Part shown: positions 50,426 to 58,964 of the stretch, piece by piece
Layout of the letters: the number at the start of each line of letters is the position of its first letter
Position numbering within the stretch: position 1 is the stretch's first letter
NCBI RefSeq assembly: GCF_019795295.1
Contig: NZ_JAIMCG010000016.1
Span: 56,195-120,194, forward strand
Direction: 5' to 3'
From: Cupriavidus sp. AU9028
Lineage (GTDB): Bacteria > Pseudomonadota > Gammaproteobacteria > Burkholderiales > Burkholderiaceae
DNA: 64,000 nucleotides
Position numbers and translations under genes: made by a program
Notes under the pieces: generated by a model
Databases searched by the model: none
The model's input: only the letters and a program-made list of their open reading frames with translations
What the model was told of the DNA's origin: nothing

Positions 50426-51130
50426 ATGTCCTGCCCCGCCCCTGAAACCATCCATCCGTCACTTTGGCGCGCCTCTCAACTGGCGCGAGGGACGGGGCGC
50501 GCGTTGGTTGCAGGCGACGAAGCACTCAGTCAAGAGCTCCCCGGCGGCGGCTGGCCACTCGGTACGCTAGTCGAATTGCTCGTCCAGCAGCCCGGTGTCG
50601 GCGAACTGCGGCTGCTGCGCCCTTCCCTGCTGGCGCTCGGCAAGCGACCCATCGCGCTATTGGCGCCGCCCCATATTCCTCAGACGCTGGCTTGGGACAA
50701 CTGGGGCATTTCGCCCGAGCGGTTGCTATGGCTCCAGCCAAAGCGCATTGCGGATCTACTGTGGGCCGCCGAGCAGCTGCTGCGCGCCGGCACCTGTGGC
50801 GCCGTGCTGTGTTGGCAGCAACATGTCCGCGGGGAGTCGCTCCGGAGACTGCATCTCGCCGCGCAAGCGAGCGAGTCGCTCTTCTGCCTGGTCCGGCCGC
50901 TTGCCTGCGCACGCGATAGCTCACCCGCGCCCTTGCGCATCGCCATTGCGCCGGCACCGGGCGGTGTCGATCTGACCTTCATCAAGCGGCGAGGACCGCA
51001 ACGGGAGTCACCGCTACGCCTTGCACTCTCGCCTTCGCCGATTTTGCTTTCCCGTCATGCAGCACCTTTGGATTTGCCTACGCCTGCCGTCGCTGTCCCT
51101 CGAAGTGTTCCGGCCGAACTGGTCAGTTGA
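50426..51130 (+). CDS. imuA: ImuA, mutasome accessory protein
   Basis: 234 aa. Starts MSCPAPETIHPSLWRASQLA and carries the RecA/SulA-like core (GGGWPLGTLVELLVQQPGVG, LRLLRPSLLALGKRPIALLA). ImuA brings ImuB and DnaE2 into SOS mutagenesis. The LexA box lies immediately upstream, and imuB overlaps its end by 74 bases, so translation is coupled. It heads a complete ImuA-ImuB-DnaE2 cassette. Confidence 0.93.
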   Translation: MSCPAPETIHPSLWRASQLARGTGRALVAGDEALSQELPGGGWPLGTLVELLVQQPGVGELRLLRPSLLALGKRPIALLAPPHIPQTLAWDNWGISPERLLWLQPKRIADLLWAAEQLLRAGTCGAVLCWQQHVRGESLRRLHLAAQASESLFCLVRPLACARDSSPAPLRIAIAPAPGGVDLTFIKRRGPQRESPLRLALSPSPILLSRHAAPLDLPTPAVAVPRSVPAELVS

Positions 51131-52517
51131 GCTGCCATCAGCCGTGCTGGAGCGAGAAAAGGTGCTGCAGGCATCGGCCAGCGCTCGCGTGGCCGGAGTG
51201 CGACAAGGCATGCGGCGCGGCGGCGTGCAGACCATCGCCCCCACTACCCTGCTCTTTGACCGCGCCCCCGCCAAAGAAGCGGAGGCGTTGAACCGCGTCG
51301 CGATCGCGCTGCTGCAGTACTCCCCGAACGTCGTTCCCGCGACGGAGGCCTCGGTGCTAGTCGACGTCTCGGCCAGCCTGCGATTGTTTGGCGGCGTTCG
51401 CCAACTGCGCCGACGCATGCGTCGGACCGTAGAGGGGATGGGGTTCTCCTGTGCCATCGGTTGCGCGCCTACTGCTCAGGCGTCCTGGCTGCTGGCGACC
51501 GGCGGCGGCACGGCGCTCACGCCGGCGTCGTTCGTACGGCAACTGGAGTGCCTGCCTACCAGCTGCCTGCCGGCGACGCGCGCGCACCAGGAGTATTTCG
51601 ACGGCCTAGGATGCCGAACCCTCGCGCAGATCCGGCGCCTGCCTCGTGCAGGGCTGCAGCGCCGATGCGGCGAAGCCATCAACGATGCCTTGGATCGCGC
51701 CCTCGGAGAGGCCCCTGAGATTTTCGATTGGCTGCAGGCGCCGCCCTCCTTTTCTGTTCGGGCCGAGCTGACCGACCGGATCGAGCACGCCGACGCGACG
51801 TTGGCCTACGCCAATGGCCTGATCGAACAGCTGATTGGATGGCTGACGGCCCATCAGCTGGCGCTGACCCGCTTCGTCGTCGCCCTCGAACATGAGCGGG
51901 GCAAAGAGGCGGTTCCCCCCACTGAGGTCGATATCGCGTTGGCGGAGCCGGCCTGGCACGACGACCACCTGCTCAGGCTGCTGCGCGAGCGACTCGTCCG
52001 GCTGGAGATAGCAGCGCCGATCGTTGCCGTCCGGCTATCCGTGACCGATGTCCAGCCGATGGCACCGCCCAGCGAATCCCTCTTTCCCGAACCCGGCGGT
52101 AAGCCGGAAGATCACGCACGGGTGATGGAGCTGCTGGTCGCACGCCTTGGCGCCGACAACGTCCTGATTCCGGCGACCCGCGCCGATTACCGGCCGGAGC
52201 ACGCGAACGCCTGGGTGCCGCTTACCGAAGCGGCCGCGCCGGCGCCGCCACCGCCCGGCCTGCCTCGACCGGCGTGGTTGCTGGCCAAACCAGTGGCGCT
52301 GCTCACGCGAGACGACCGCCCCTTCTACGGTAGCCCGCTGCGCATCGTGTCGCCGCCCGAGCGCATCGAGGCCGGCTGGTGGGACGGCCAGCTGCTGACG
52401 CGCGACTACTTTGTTGCCGAAGGTCAGGACCACAGCCACTACTGGATCTACCAGGAGCGGCTTGGCAGCCGGGATGGCGACGCGGTGCGGTGGTACCTGC
52501 ACGGCCTGTTTGGCTAG
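51057..52517 (+). CDS. imuB: ImuB, catalytically inactive Y-family polymerase homologue
   Basis: 486 aa from MQHLWICLRLPSLSLEVF; an earlier in-frame start at 51021 would lie further inside imuA. The usual Y-family start (VDMDxFFA) lacks its metal-binding Asp here, as in other ImuB proteins. The palm, fingers and little-finger segments follow, with SVRAELTDRIEHADATLAYA in the centre and WYLHGLFG at the end. ImuB links DnaE2 to the sliding clamp. Confidence 0.93.
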   Translation: MQHLWICLRLPSLSLEVFRPNWSVELPSAVLEREKVLQASASARVAGVRQGMRRGGVQTIAPTTLLFDRAPAKEAEALNRVAIALLQYSPNVVPATEASVLVDVSASLRLFGGVRQLRRRMRRTVEGMGFSCAIGCAPTAQASWLLATGGGTALTPASFVRQLECLPTSCLPATRAHQEYFDGLGCRTLAQIRRLPRAGLQRRCGEAINDALDRALGEAPEIFDWLQAPPSFSVRAELTDRIEHADATLAYANGLIEQLIGWLTAHQLALTRFVVALEHERGKEAVPPTEVDIALAEPAWHDDHLLRLLRERLVRLEIAAPIVAVRLSVTDVQPMAPPSESLFPEPGGKPEDHARVMELLVARLGADNVLIPATRADYRPEHANAWVPLTEAAAPAPPPPGLPRPAWLLAKPVALLTRDDRPFYGSPLRIVSPPERIEAGWWDGQLLTRDYFVAEGQDHSHYWIYQERLGSRDGDAVRWYLHGLFG

Positions 52518-52522
52518 CCACC

Positions 52523-55500
52523 ATGACGCACCCGCCTACCACTGGCCAGATTGCGGGCCTGCCGGGCTATGCCGAACTGCAGTGCCGCTCCAATTTCAGC
52601 TTCCTCGAGGGCGCCTCACGCGCGGAGGAACTGGTCGAGCGCGCCGCAGCCCTCGGCTATCACGCGCTGGCAGTGACCGATGAATGCTCCCTCGCGGGCA
52701 TCGTGCGCGCTCACACGGAAGCGAAGGCGCACGGGCTCAAATTGCTGGTGGGCGCATCGTTCACGCTCGTGAATGCCGATGGCCGCCCTGCCCTATCGTT
52801 CGTTGCCTTGGCTCGCAACCGCGAAGGCTATGGCAACCTGTGCGAGTTCATTACGCTCGGCCGGACACGTGTGACCAAGGGCAGCTACTGGCTCACCCTG
52901 CGGGACCTGGAGGCGCCAGAAGGCGAGTTCGCCCACCTGAAGGGCCTTCCCGACTGCCTGATCGTCTTCACCCCCGAGTACGGCATGCCAGCGGAGAGGC
53001 TGCACGATCAGGCCGCTTGGATCGCGCGCACCTTTGCCGGTCGTGCGTGGATGGGCCTGACCCTATTGCACCGGCCATTGGACGACCTGCACCGGGCCGC
53101 GGTCTACGAAGCGGCCGCCGCGAATCACCTTCGTCTCGTGGCCGCGGGCGACGTCGTCATGCATGTTCGCTCTCGCAAGCCGCTGCAGGATGTTCTAAGC
53201 GCAATTCGAATTGGCAAGGCGGTGGGCGAGTGCGGCTATGCGCTGATGCCAAACGCGGAACGGCATCTGCGCTCACGCCTGCGCCTGGCCGATCTCTACC
53301 CTCGCCGGCTGCTGAACGAGTCCGTCCACATCGCCAACCTGTGCCAGTTCTCGCTCGATGAGCTGCGCTACGAGTATCCGGACGAGGTGATCCCCGACGG
53401 CATCACGCCCACGGACTACCTGCGGCGTGAGACCTACATTGGCGCGCACCGTCGCTTCCCGCAAGGCATTCCTCACGGCGTGCAGGAACAGATCGAGCAC
53501 GAGCTGGCGTTGATCCGCGATATGGCGTACGAGCCCTACTTCCTGACCGTCTACGATATCGTCCGTTTCGCCCGCTCCAACGGCATCCTATGCCAGGGCC
53601 GCGGCTCCGCGGCAAACTCGGCCGTTTGCTATTGTCTGGGCGTGACCGAGGTGGACCCGGCTCGCGGCAACTTGCTGTTCGAGCGCTTCATTTCGAAGGA
53701 GCGCGGCGAGCCTCCCGATATCGACGTCGACTTTGAGCATCAGCGACGCGAAGAGGTCATCCAGTACCTGTACCAGAAGTACGGCCGTGACCGCGCCGCC
53801 CTGGCGGCCGCGGTATCGACCTACCGGCCACGGGGTGCCTTGCGCGAATCCGGCAAGGCGCTTGGGGTGGATCCAGCCATTGTCGACCTGGTCGCCAAGT
53901 CGCATCAGTGGTTTGACAGTCAGGCCGATCTGCTACGGCGTTTTGCCGAGAGCGGTGTGGACATGGAAAGCGAGCTGACACAGCGCTGGGCGGCGATGGC
54001 GGCGCAGCTGCTCGGTTTCCCGCGCCACCTGTCGCAGCACTCCGGCGGCTTCGTGCTGGCGCGCGGCAAACTGTCGCGACTGGTGCCGATCGAGAACGCC
54101 GCCATGCCGGATCGCAGCGTCATTCAATGGGATAAGGACGATCTGGATGCCGTCGGCCTGCTCAAGGTCGACGTGCTCGCGCTCGGCATGTTGTCCGCGA
54201 TCCGTCGCGCACTGGATCTCGTTGCGGCACAGCGAGGCGAGGTATTCGAACTGCAGGACATTCCGGCCGAAGATCCCGCGACCTACGACATGCTGTGCCG
54301 TGCGGACTCGATGGGAGTATTCCAGGTCGAGTCGAGGGCCCAGATGTCGATGCTGCCTCGGCTCAAGCCACGCACCTTCTATGACCTGGTCATCGAGGTG
54401 GCGATCGTGCGGCCTGGTCCTGTGCAGGGGGGCATGGTCCACCCGTACCTGCGCCGGCGCCAAGGCAAAGAGGCGGTGACCTATCCCAGCCCGGCGATGG
54501 AGAAGGCGCTGTCACGCACGCTGGGCGTGCCGATCTTTCAGGAGCAGGTGATGCAAGTGGCCATGCTGGCCGCAGGCTTCTCCGCCGGCGAGGCTGACCA
54601 GCTGCGCCGGGCCATGGCCGCGTGGAAGCGCAAGGGGGGACTGGGCGTCTACCACGAGCGCATCGTGTCCGGCATGCTCGAACGTGGCTACGACCGCGAG
54701 TTCGCCGAGGGCATCTTCCAACAGATCCAGGGGTTCGGGGAGTATGGCTTCCCAGAGAGCCACTCTGCGAGCTTCGCACTGCTGGTCTATGCAAGCGCTT
54801 GGCTCAAGTGCCACGAGCCGGCCGCATTCCTCTGCGCGCTCCTCAATAGCCAGCCAATGGGGTTCTACACGCCGTCCCAGCTGATTCAGGACGCGCAGCG
54901 TCACGCCGTCGCCGTGTTGCCAGCCGACGTGACGATAAGCGGGTGGGATTCGGTCCTCGAGGGCGGGCCGCCTGCGGCGGTACGACTGGGCTTGTCCCTG
55001 CTCCGCGGCATGCGCGAGGAGGTCGCGCGCAGAATCGCGGAGGCACGCGCGGTACAGCCATTTAGCTCGGTCGCCGACATGGCACGGCGGGCCTCATTGG
55101 ACCGCCATGACCTTCAGGTGCTGGCGGCCGCCAATGCGCTGGAAGGGCTGGCCGGCGATCGACGCCAGGCGCTGTGGCAGGCGAGCATAGCGGTACCCGA
55201 TAAAGACCTGCTGCGTCCAACGACAATCGTGGAGGACTCCCCCGCCCTCACCGAACCCACAGAGGCCGAAGGCATCGTCGCTGACTACCGGACCATGGGG
55301 CTTACCTTGCGCCGGCACCCGTTGGCCCTGCTGCGCGAGCACTTGACGGCCCGGCGGTTTGAGTCGGCGGCGACCCTCTCCACCTATGCAGATCGGAAGC
55401 TTGCCAGAGGGGCGGGGCTTGTCACCGTACGCCAGCGTCCCGGTACCGCAAACGGCGTCATGTTCATGACGCTGGAGGACGAGACTGGCACGGTGAACGT

Positions 55501-55678
55501 GATCGTCTGGCCCGGTGTACTGGAGAAGTTTCGCAAGGAATTTCTGGGGGCATCGCTGATCGGCATCTACGGGCAATGGCAGGCCGATGGGGATGTGAAG
55601 CACCTTGTGGCGCAGCGAGCTGTAGATCTGTCGATGCTGCTCGGCGAGTTGGATACCCGTAGCCGGAATTTCTGTTAG
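52523..55678 (+). CDS. dnaE2: Error-prone DNA polymerase DnaE2
   Basis: 1051 aa from the ATG at 52523, five bases after imuB. PHP domain: YAELQCRSNFSFLEGAS, HALAVTDECSL. Polymerase domain: GRGSAANSAVCYCLG, catalytic Asp residues in PDIDVDFEHQRRE, RVDLEAVG-type KVDVLALGML, and an OB domain near the C-terminus (TVNVIVWPGVLEKFR). It performs mutagenic lesion bypass with ImuB under SOS control. Confidence 0.96.
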   Translation: MTHPPTTGQIAGLPGYAELQCRSNFSFLEGASRAEELVERAAALGYHALAVTDECSLAGIVRAHTEAKAHGLKLLVGASFTLVNADGRPALSFVALARNREGYGNLCEFITLGRTRVTKGSYWLTLRDLEAPEGEFAHLKGLPDCLIVFTPEYGMPAERLHDQAAWIARTFAGRAWMGLTLLHRPLDDLHRAAVYEAAAANHLRLVAAGDVVMHVRSRKPLQDVLSAIRIGKAVGECGYALMPNAERHLRSRLRLADLYPRRLLNESVHIANLCQFSLDELRYEYPDEVIPDGITPTDYLRRETYIGAHRRFPQGIPHGVQEQIEHELALIRDMAYEPYFLTVYDIVRFARSNGILCQGRGSAANSAVCYCLGVTEVDPARGNLLFERFISKERGEPPDIDVDFEHQRREEVIQYLYQKYGRDRAALAAAVSTYRPRGALRESGKALGVDPAIVDLVAKSHQWFDSQADLLRRFAESGVDMESELTQRWAAMAAQLLGFPRHLSQHSGGFVLARGKLSRLVPIENAAMPDRSVIQWDKDDLDAVGLLKVDVLALGMLSAIRRALDLVAAQRGEVFELQDIPAEDPATYDMLCRADSMGVFQVESRAQMSMLPRLKPRTFYDLVIEVAIVRPGPVQGGMVHPYLRRRQGKEAVTYPSPAMEKALSRTLGVPIFQEQVMQVAMLAAGFSAGEADQLRRAMAAWKRKGGLGVYHERIVSGMLERGYDREFAEGIFQQIQGFGEYGFPESHSASFALLVYASAWLKCHEPAAFLCALLNSQPMGFYTPSQLIQDAQRHAVAVLPADVTISGWDSVLEGGPPAAVRLGLSLLRGMREEVARRIAEARAVQPFSSVADMARRASLDRHDLQVLAAANALEGLAGDRRQALWQASIAVPDKDLLRPTTIVEDSPALTEPTEAEGIVADYRTMGLTLRRHPLALLREHLTARRFESAATLSTYADRKLARGAGLVTVRQRPGTANGVMFMTLEDETGTVNVIVWPGVLEKFRKEFLGASLIGIYGQWQADGDVKHLVAQRAVDLSMLLGELDTRSRNFC

Positions 55679-55743
55679 GCGCGCCGGAACACGATACAAA
55701 GCGAAGCTCAACACCGCAAGGCACAGTTTTTTGGGCCGGGCTA

Positions 55744-55769
55744 AGAAAAAGGCCGCCCCTCTGGCGGCT
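55744..55769 (-). terminator. Terminator of the gene ending at 55789
   Basis: On the minus strand GCCGCC-AGAGG-GGCGGC is followed by CTTTTTCTT. Confidence 0.75.
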
Positions 55770-55788
55770 TCCGTTCCTGATGAAGGGG

Positions 55789-56103
55789 CTATGGCCTCGT
55801 GTCGGCAACGGGGCGGCTCGAGAACCGCCGTCCGAAGGGCGCCAGTCCAAGGCTCCACCGATAGTCGATCACGCGGATGTCCATATCGACGTCGACGTCA
55901 GTAGCGTCTCGCGCGTCGTACGCGACATAAGGCTCAAACTCAACGAGCCAGCAGTCGTCATGAAATCCGGTTTCCGCAAGGCGTCGGATCTCTGTCTTCC
56001 AGTCCTCTGTTAGCGGGCTGCTTTCGGCTGGCGGCATCTGGCGCTCGTCATACCAGACCGTAAGTGTCGCTTTGCGCTCGCCCATCGCGAAGATGGGCGC
56101 CAT
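55789..56103 (-). CDS. Small acidic unknown protein
   Basis: 104 aa if started at the ATG at 56103 (MAPIFAMGERKATLTVWYDE); ATGs at 56115 and 56274 are possible, and none has a clear ribosome binding site. Contains an acidic run (ATDVDVDMDIRVIDY) and ends RRFSSRPVADTRP. A minus-strand terminator follows. No family recognised. Confidence 0.5.
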   Translation of the reverse strand: MAPIFAMGERKATLTVWYDERQMPPAESSPLTEDWKTEIRRLAETGFHDDCWLVEFEPYVAYDARDATDVDVDMDIRVIDYRWSLGLAPFGRRFSSRPVADTRP

Positions 56104-56508
56104 AAGTCCGCCCATCAATAGCTGTTCAGCGACAAATGATGCGACTATCGTGATCGCTGTCCCATACAATTGCGAAATGTTGGACGTAAGGACGTGGAGC
56201 AGGAAGATATTCGCTCGGGGGCGCCACGCACCGGAAGACCGAGTGGTGTGGCCTACCCAGAGGAGCCGGCTCATCGTACAGGCAGGAAAAAAGGGAAGAA
56301 TAATAGGGACGCTGCTGCGTCATAAAGCAACTCCGTTGGTCCGACAGGTTGATGTGGAATCACCACAGCACGCCAGCTTTCGGCGGGCGCACGTTTCAAT
56401 CTCGGCGGGCACATGCCCCTCCGAGGAACGTCAATCTATCGTTGGCGTGCGCAACACGCAACAATATTCGACCAACGGACCGCCTTACCAGACCGGTAGG
56501 CTCCCTGC

Positions 56509-56796
56509 TTATTCAGAAATGAGAAACCGGTCCCGGTTCTTGCCGAGCCAAGCGGGAGCGCGGCCGCGGCCTGACCACGTTTTGCCCGTTCTCGGGTCCC
56601 GATATTTCGGCGGCAGCGGCGCCGTCTCCCCTCTGTACCGACCACGCCGTGGGGACAGATCATCCACAGTAAGGCCGTACGCGTCCATCTGGGCCCGGAT
56701 CGTCTCAATAACGGCTGCGACTTCGGTCCGCCAGGCTTCCTCCAATTCGGCGTCCAGTCTTTCTTTCTCAGCTAGCAGTTCCCTGTAGGTAGCCAT
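56509..56796 (-). CDS. H-NS family nucleoid protein
   Basis: 95 aa. Helical dimerisation part (MATYRELLAEKERLDAELEE) and the C-terminal DNA-binding motif KYRDPRTGKTWSGRGRAPAWL in shortened form (KTWSGRGRAPAWL). Plasmid H-NS homologues often silence AT-rich accessory genes. It is a single gene near the SOS block. Confidence 0.9.
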   Translation of the reverse strand: MATYRELLAEKERLDAELEEAWRTEVAAVIETIRAQMDAYGLTVDDLSPRRGRYRGETAPLPPKYRDPRTGKTWSGRGRAPAWLGKNRDRFLISE

Positions 56797-56900
56797 CCAA
56801 GTTCCTTTGTCTGTTCCAGTTGTCGTGCAGATATTCGCCCAACCGCTTCATGGCACCACATAATCGGACATGTTGGCGCGACGGTGAGGTTGCGGGTCAG

Positions 56901-57563
56901 CTAAGAGCTTTCGCCCTCGGCGTCTGCGGTCGTTAGAGCAACAGTACGCCTTGGCGGAAGAGGGGCCGGTTCTGCATCCATTGCCTCGGCAGGTGGTAGC
57001 TTTAGGAAACTACGTGCAAGCTCGGGCTGACGGCAGGTGAGCCAGTTGTCCCACTCTTCCGGCGGCAGGATGACGACGCCCCTCTTTTCCGCCCCCGGCT
57101 TGTGCATACGTCGCATAACGGCATGGTGCTCGGCATTGACGGTCAGCATCGTGAATGAGGTCGAGCCATCTGGCCAGCCTCGCCAGAGACCAGCGACGGC
57201 AAATGCAGGCGCGTTCTTCATCCAAATCCGATACCGAATGCTCTTCTTCGGGTCCGCCTCGTAATTCGGCTCAAAGATCGCTATCGCTGGTATTAAGCAA
57301 AGCTGTCCCGCGCGCCAAGCGCCTGAGAAGGTGCGGCGTTCCCCCACAGTCTCCGACCTAGCGTTGAAAGTGTCGAAACGCCCTTTGGGGTCCATGCCAA
57401 GATTGGCGACTAGCGCCTCCCGAAGCCCGCCCTCCCCTATTCGGACGATAGGCGCCCCGTAGTTTGGCCATGTCTCTGGCTTCCAATCCAGGTGATCCGG
57501 TGGCTCTACGCCGAAAACGTCTCGCAGCAGCTTTCGTTGTGTTGGCTGGTAGTTCGCGCACAT
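56901..57563 (-). CDS. SOS response-associated peptidase (YedK/HMCES)
   Basis: 220 aa from the ATG at 57563, so that Cys2 (MCANYQPTQRKLL) is the N-terminal catalytic residue after Met removal. The active-site His lies in HAVMRRMHKPGAEKRG and the end WDNWLTCRQPELARSFL is typical. HMCES/YedK crosslinks to abasic sites in single-stranded DNA, shielding them. It fits the SOS-associated gene block; no LexA box is seen before it. Confidence 0.93.
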   Translation of the reverse strand: MCANYQPTQRKLLRDVFGVEPPDHLDWKPETWPNYGAPIVRIGEGGLREALVANLGMDPKGRFDTFNARSETVGERRTFSGAWRAGQLCLIPAIAIFEPNYEADPKKSIRYRIWMKNAPAFAVAGLWRGWPDGSTSFTMLTVNAEHHAVMRRMHKPGAEKRGVVILPPEEWDNWLTCRQPELARSFLKLPPAEAMDAEPAPLPPRRTVALTTADAEGESS

Positions 57564-57608
57564 CGAGGATCGCTCCTTCAGTGGGGCTACTCGCCCTTTG
57601 CTCAAACC

Positions 57609-57839
57609 TCAGCGCGGCTCGACGTCGAAGTTGGCGGCGGCATAGACAGCGTTGCAGCTCCACACTTCCCGACCGTCACGGTGAAACACGCACCATTTTC
57701 CGTCGCTGGTGCATTCCGCAGCCGGGTGAACCGCGGCGTGCCCATTCACTGCAGCGGCAATAGGCGTCGTTTCTCGCGTGCGGATCAAGTAGCGCCCTGG
57801 GGGCAGCGGTGCCGGCGCTGTCTTCAGTGCTCGTACCAT
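57609..57839 (-). CDS. Small unknown protein
   Basis: 76 aa; PPGRYLIRTRETTPIAAAVN, then a Cys/Trp segment (DGKWCVFHRDGREVWSCNAV). Located 45 bases before the HMCES gene on the same strand. No family recognised. Confidence 0.5.
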   Translation of the reverse strand: MVRALKTAPAPLPPGRYLIRTRETTPIAAAVNGHAAVHPAAECTSDGKWCVFHRDGREVWSCNAVYAAANFDVEPR

Positions 57840-57870
57840 TTAATGGTCCATCGCGGTTGGCATCAGTCTA

Positions 57871-58695
57871 TCAGTCTCCTTCTTGCGCCTGCAGCGCAGC
57901 CAATCGACTTCGCATGTCTTCGGCCCGGGCCCGCAGCTCCGCTAGTTCCGGGTCGAGTAGCTTCTGCAAGGGGGTCGCTCCATCCGTCCCGCGGGAACCT
58001 AGATGACGCGCGACAAAATCGAAAGCCGCTTCAGTTTGTGCTAGACGCCGGCCATAGACCGGCTCATGATGAGCGATCCGATTGCGGGATTGGTAGATCG
58101 CTTCCAAATGAGCTGCAACTACGGGCCTGGAGATCGTCTTGTAAGGAAAGACCCGCTTTAACGCAGGCTTCCACAGTGCATGTTCGTAGTCAGACGACAG
58201 CAAACGCTTCCAGAAATACATAGTCAGTTGCGCGACAACTTGCCCCATCGGAACCTGGATGGCTCCCTGCCGAGCCCTAGACAGTTCTTCATGAGGAATG
58301 CCGGGGGGTGGCATCCCCTCGTGCTGCTCGAATGCCACCTTGTCAAGCGCCCGCTTCTGCTCTTGCGTGAGCTTTGCATAGGCTGCTTGTCGTGCGCTCC
58401 TCTCGGCACTTCTGATCTTCCAACGTTCCTCTGAGTCCCACGCGAAGGGTGCTGGCGGGTTGCGAAGCCAGTCTGCAGTACCAAAGTGCTCCGTCAACCT
58501 GTCGCATATCGCGTTGCGCAGGGCGATTTCGACGACCGCGGTAACGGTCATCAGGGCCGCGGCGAGACGCAGCATCTCCTGATGCAGGGCGATTGCGCCT
58601 CGGTTTGACCCTGCCATGCGCTCGAAAGTGCTCAAGCGCTCGCTGGAGAGCAACGCGGACACTGCAGCTAGTTCTTCGTCGTTTAGTTGTTCCAT
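57871..58695 (-). CDS. Abi-like HEPN-domain protein
   Basis: 274 aa from the ATG at 58695; a start at 58710 is possible. SSERLSTFERMAGSNRGAIA, a central helical region (VVEIALRNAICDRL), and the HEPN ribonuclease-type motif in SRNRIAHHEPV (R-x4-H). Abi_2-like proteins act in abortive infection or as toxins. The ncRNA promoter at 58695-58723 overlaps its start on the opposite strand, so the RNA and this gene are divergently and probably competitively expressed. Confidence 0.72.
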   Translation of the reverse strand: MEQLNDEELAAVSALLSSERLSTFERMAGSNRGAIALHQEMLRLAAALMTVTAVVEIALRNAICDRLTEHFGTADWLRNPPAPFAWDSEERWKIRSAERSARQAAYAKLTQEQKRALDKVAFEQHEGMPPPGIPHEELSRARQGAIQVPMGQVVAQLTMYFWKRLLSSDYEHALWKPALKRVFPYKTISRPVVAAHLEAIYQSRNRIAHHEPVYGRRLAQTEAAFDFVARHLGSRGTDGATPLQKLLDPELAELRARAEDMRSRLAALQAQEGD

Positions 58696-58723
58696 TGACT
58701 CGCGGACCAAAATTCCTTATATT
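58695..58723 (+). promoter_or_regulatory. Consensus-like sigma70 promoter of a small RNA
   Basis: TTGACT (58695-58700), exactly 17 bases, then TATATT (58718-58723). Transcription would begin near 58730. Confidence 0.75.
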
Positions 58724-58729
58724 AGGAAG

Positions 58730-58820
58730 CGAAAAGTCGGGATCAGTGTTGGCAGCCGCCTGAGAGGGTGGGCGGACCCCCGACTTCCTGCTTTGGGGGC
58801 GCTCTGCGGAGCGCCCTTTT
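58730..58820 (+). ncRNA. Structured small RNA, possibly C4-antisense-like
   Basis: Long stem AAGTCGGG/CCCGACTT (58734-58741, 58779-58786) enclosing a second stem CCGCC/GGCGG (58756-58760, 58771-58775), then a terminator GGGCGCTC-TGCG-GAGCGCCC with TTTT (58797-58820). It has its own good promoter and encodes no protein. Length and shape recall the phage C4 antisense RNA, but that identity is a guess. Confidence 0.68.
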
Positions 58821-58964
58821 CATTTCTTGCGCTGGTAAACCGCAATCGTGGCGCCAACCAGCGCCCAAGCCGACCGGCGCTACCCAGCCCGGAATGCCAT
58901 GGCTGGGGCGCCGGACAGGCAAGTTCAGTTGTCGCCGGTCCATTGCCGCCCGAAGCGCCCCGCG

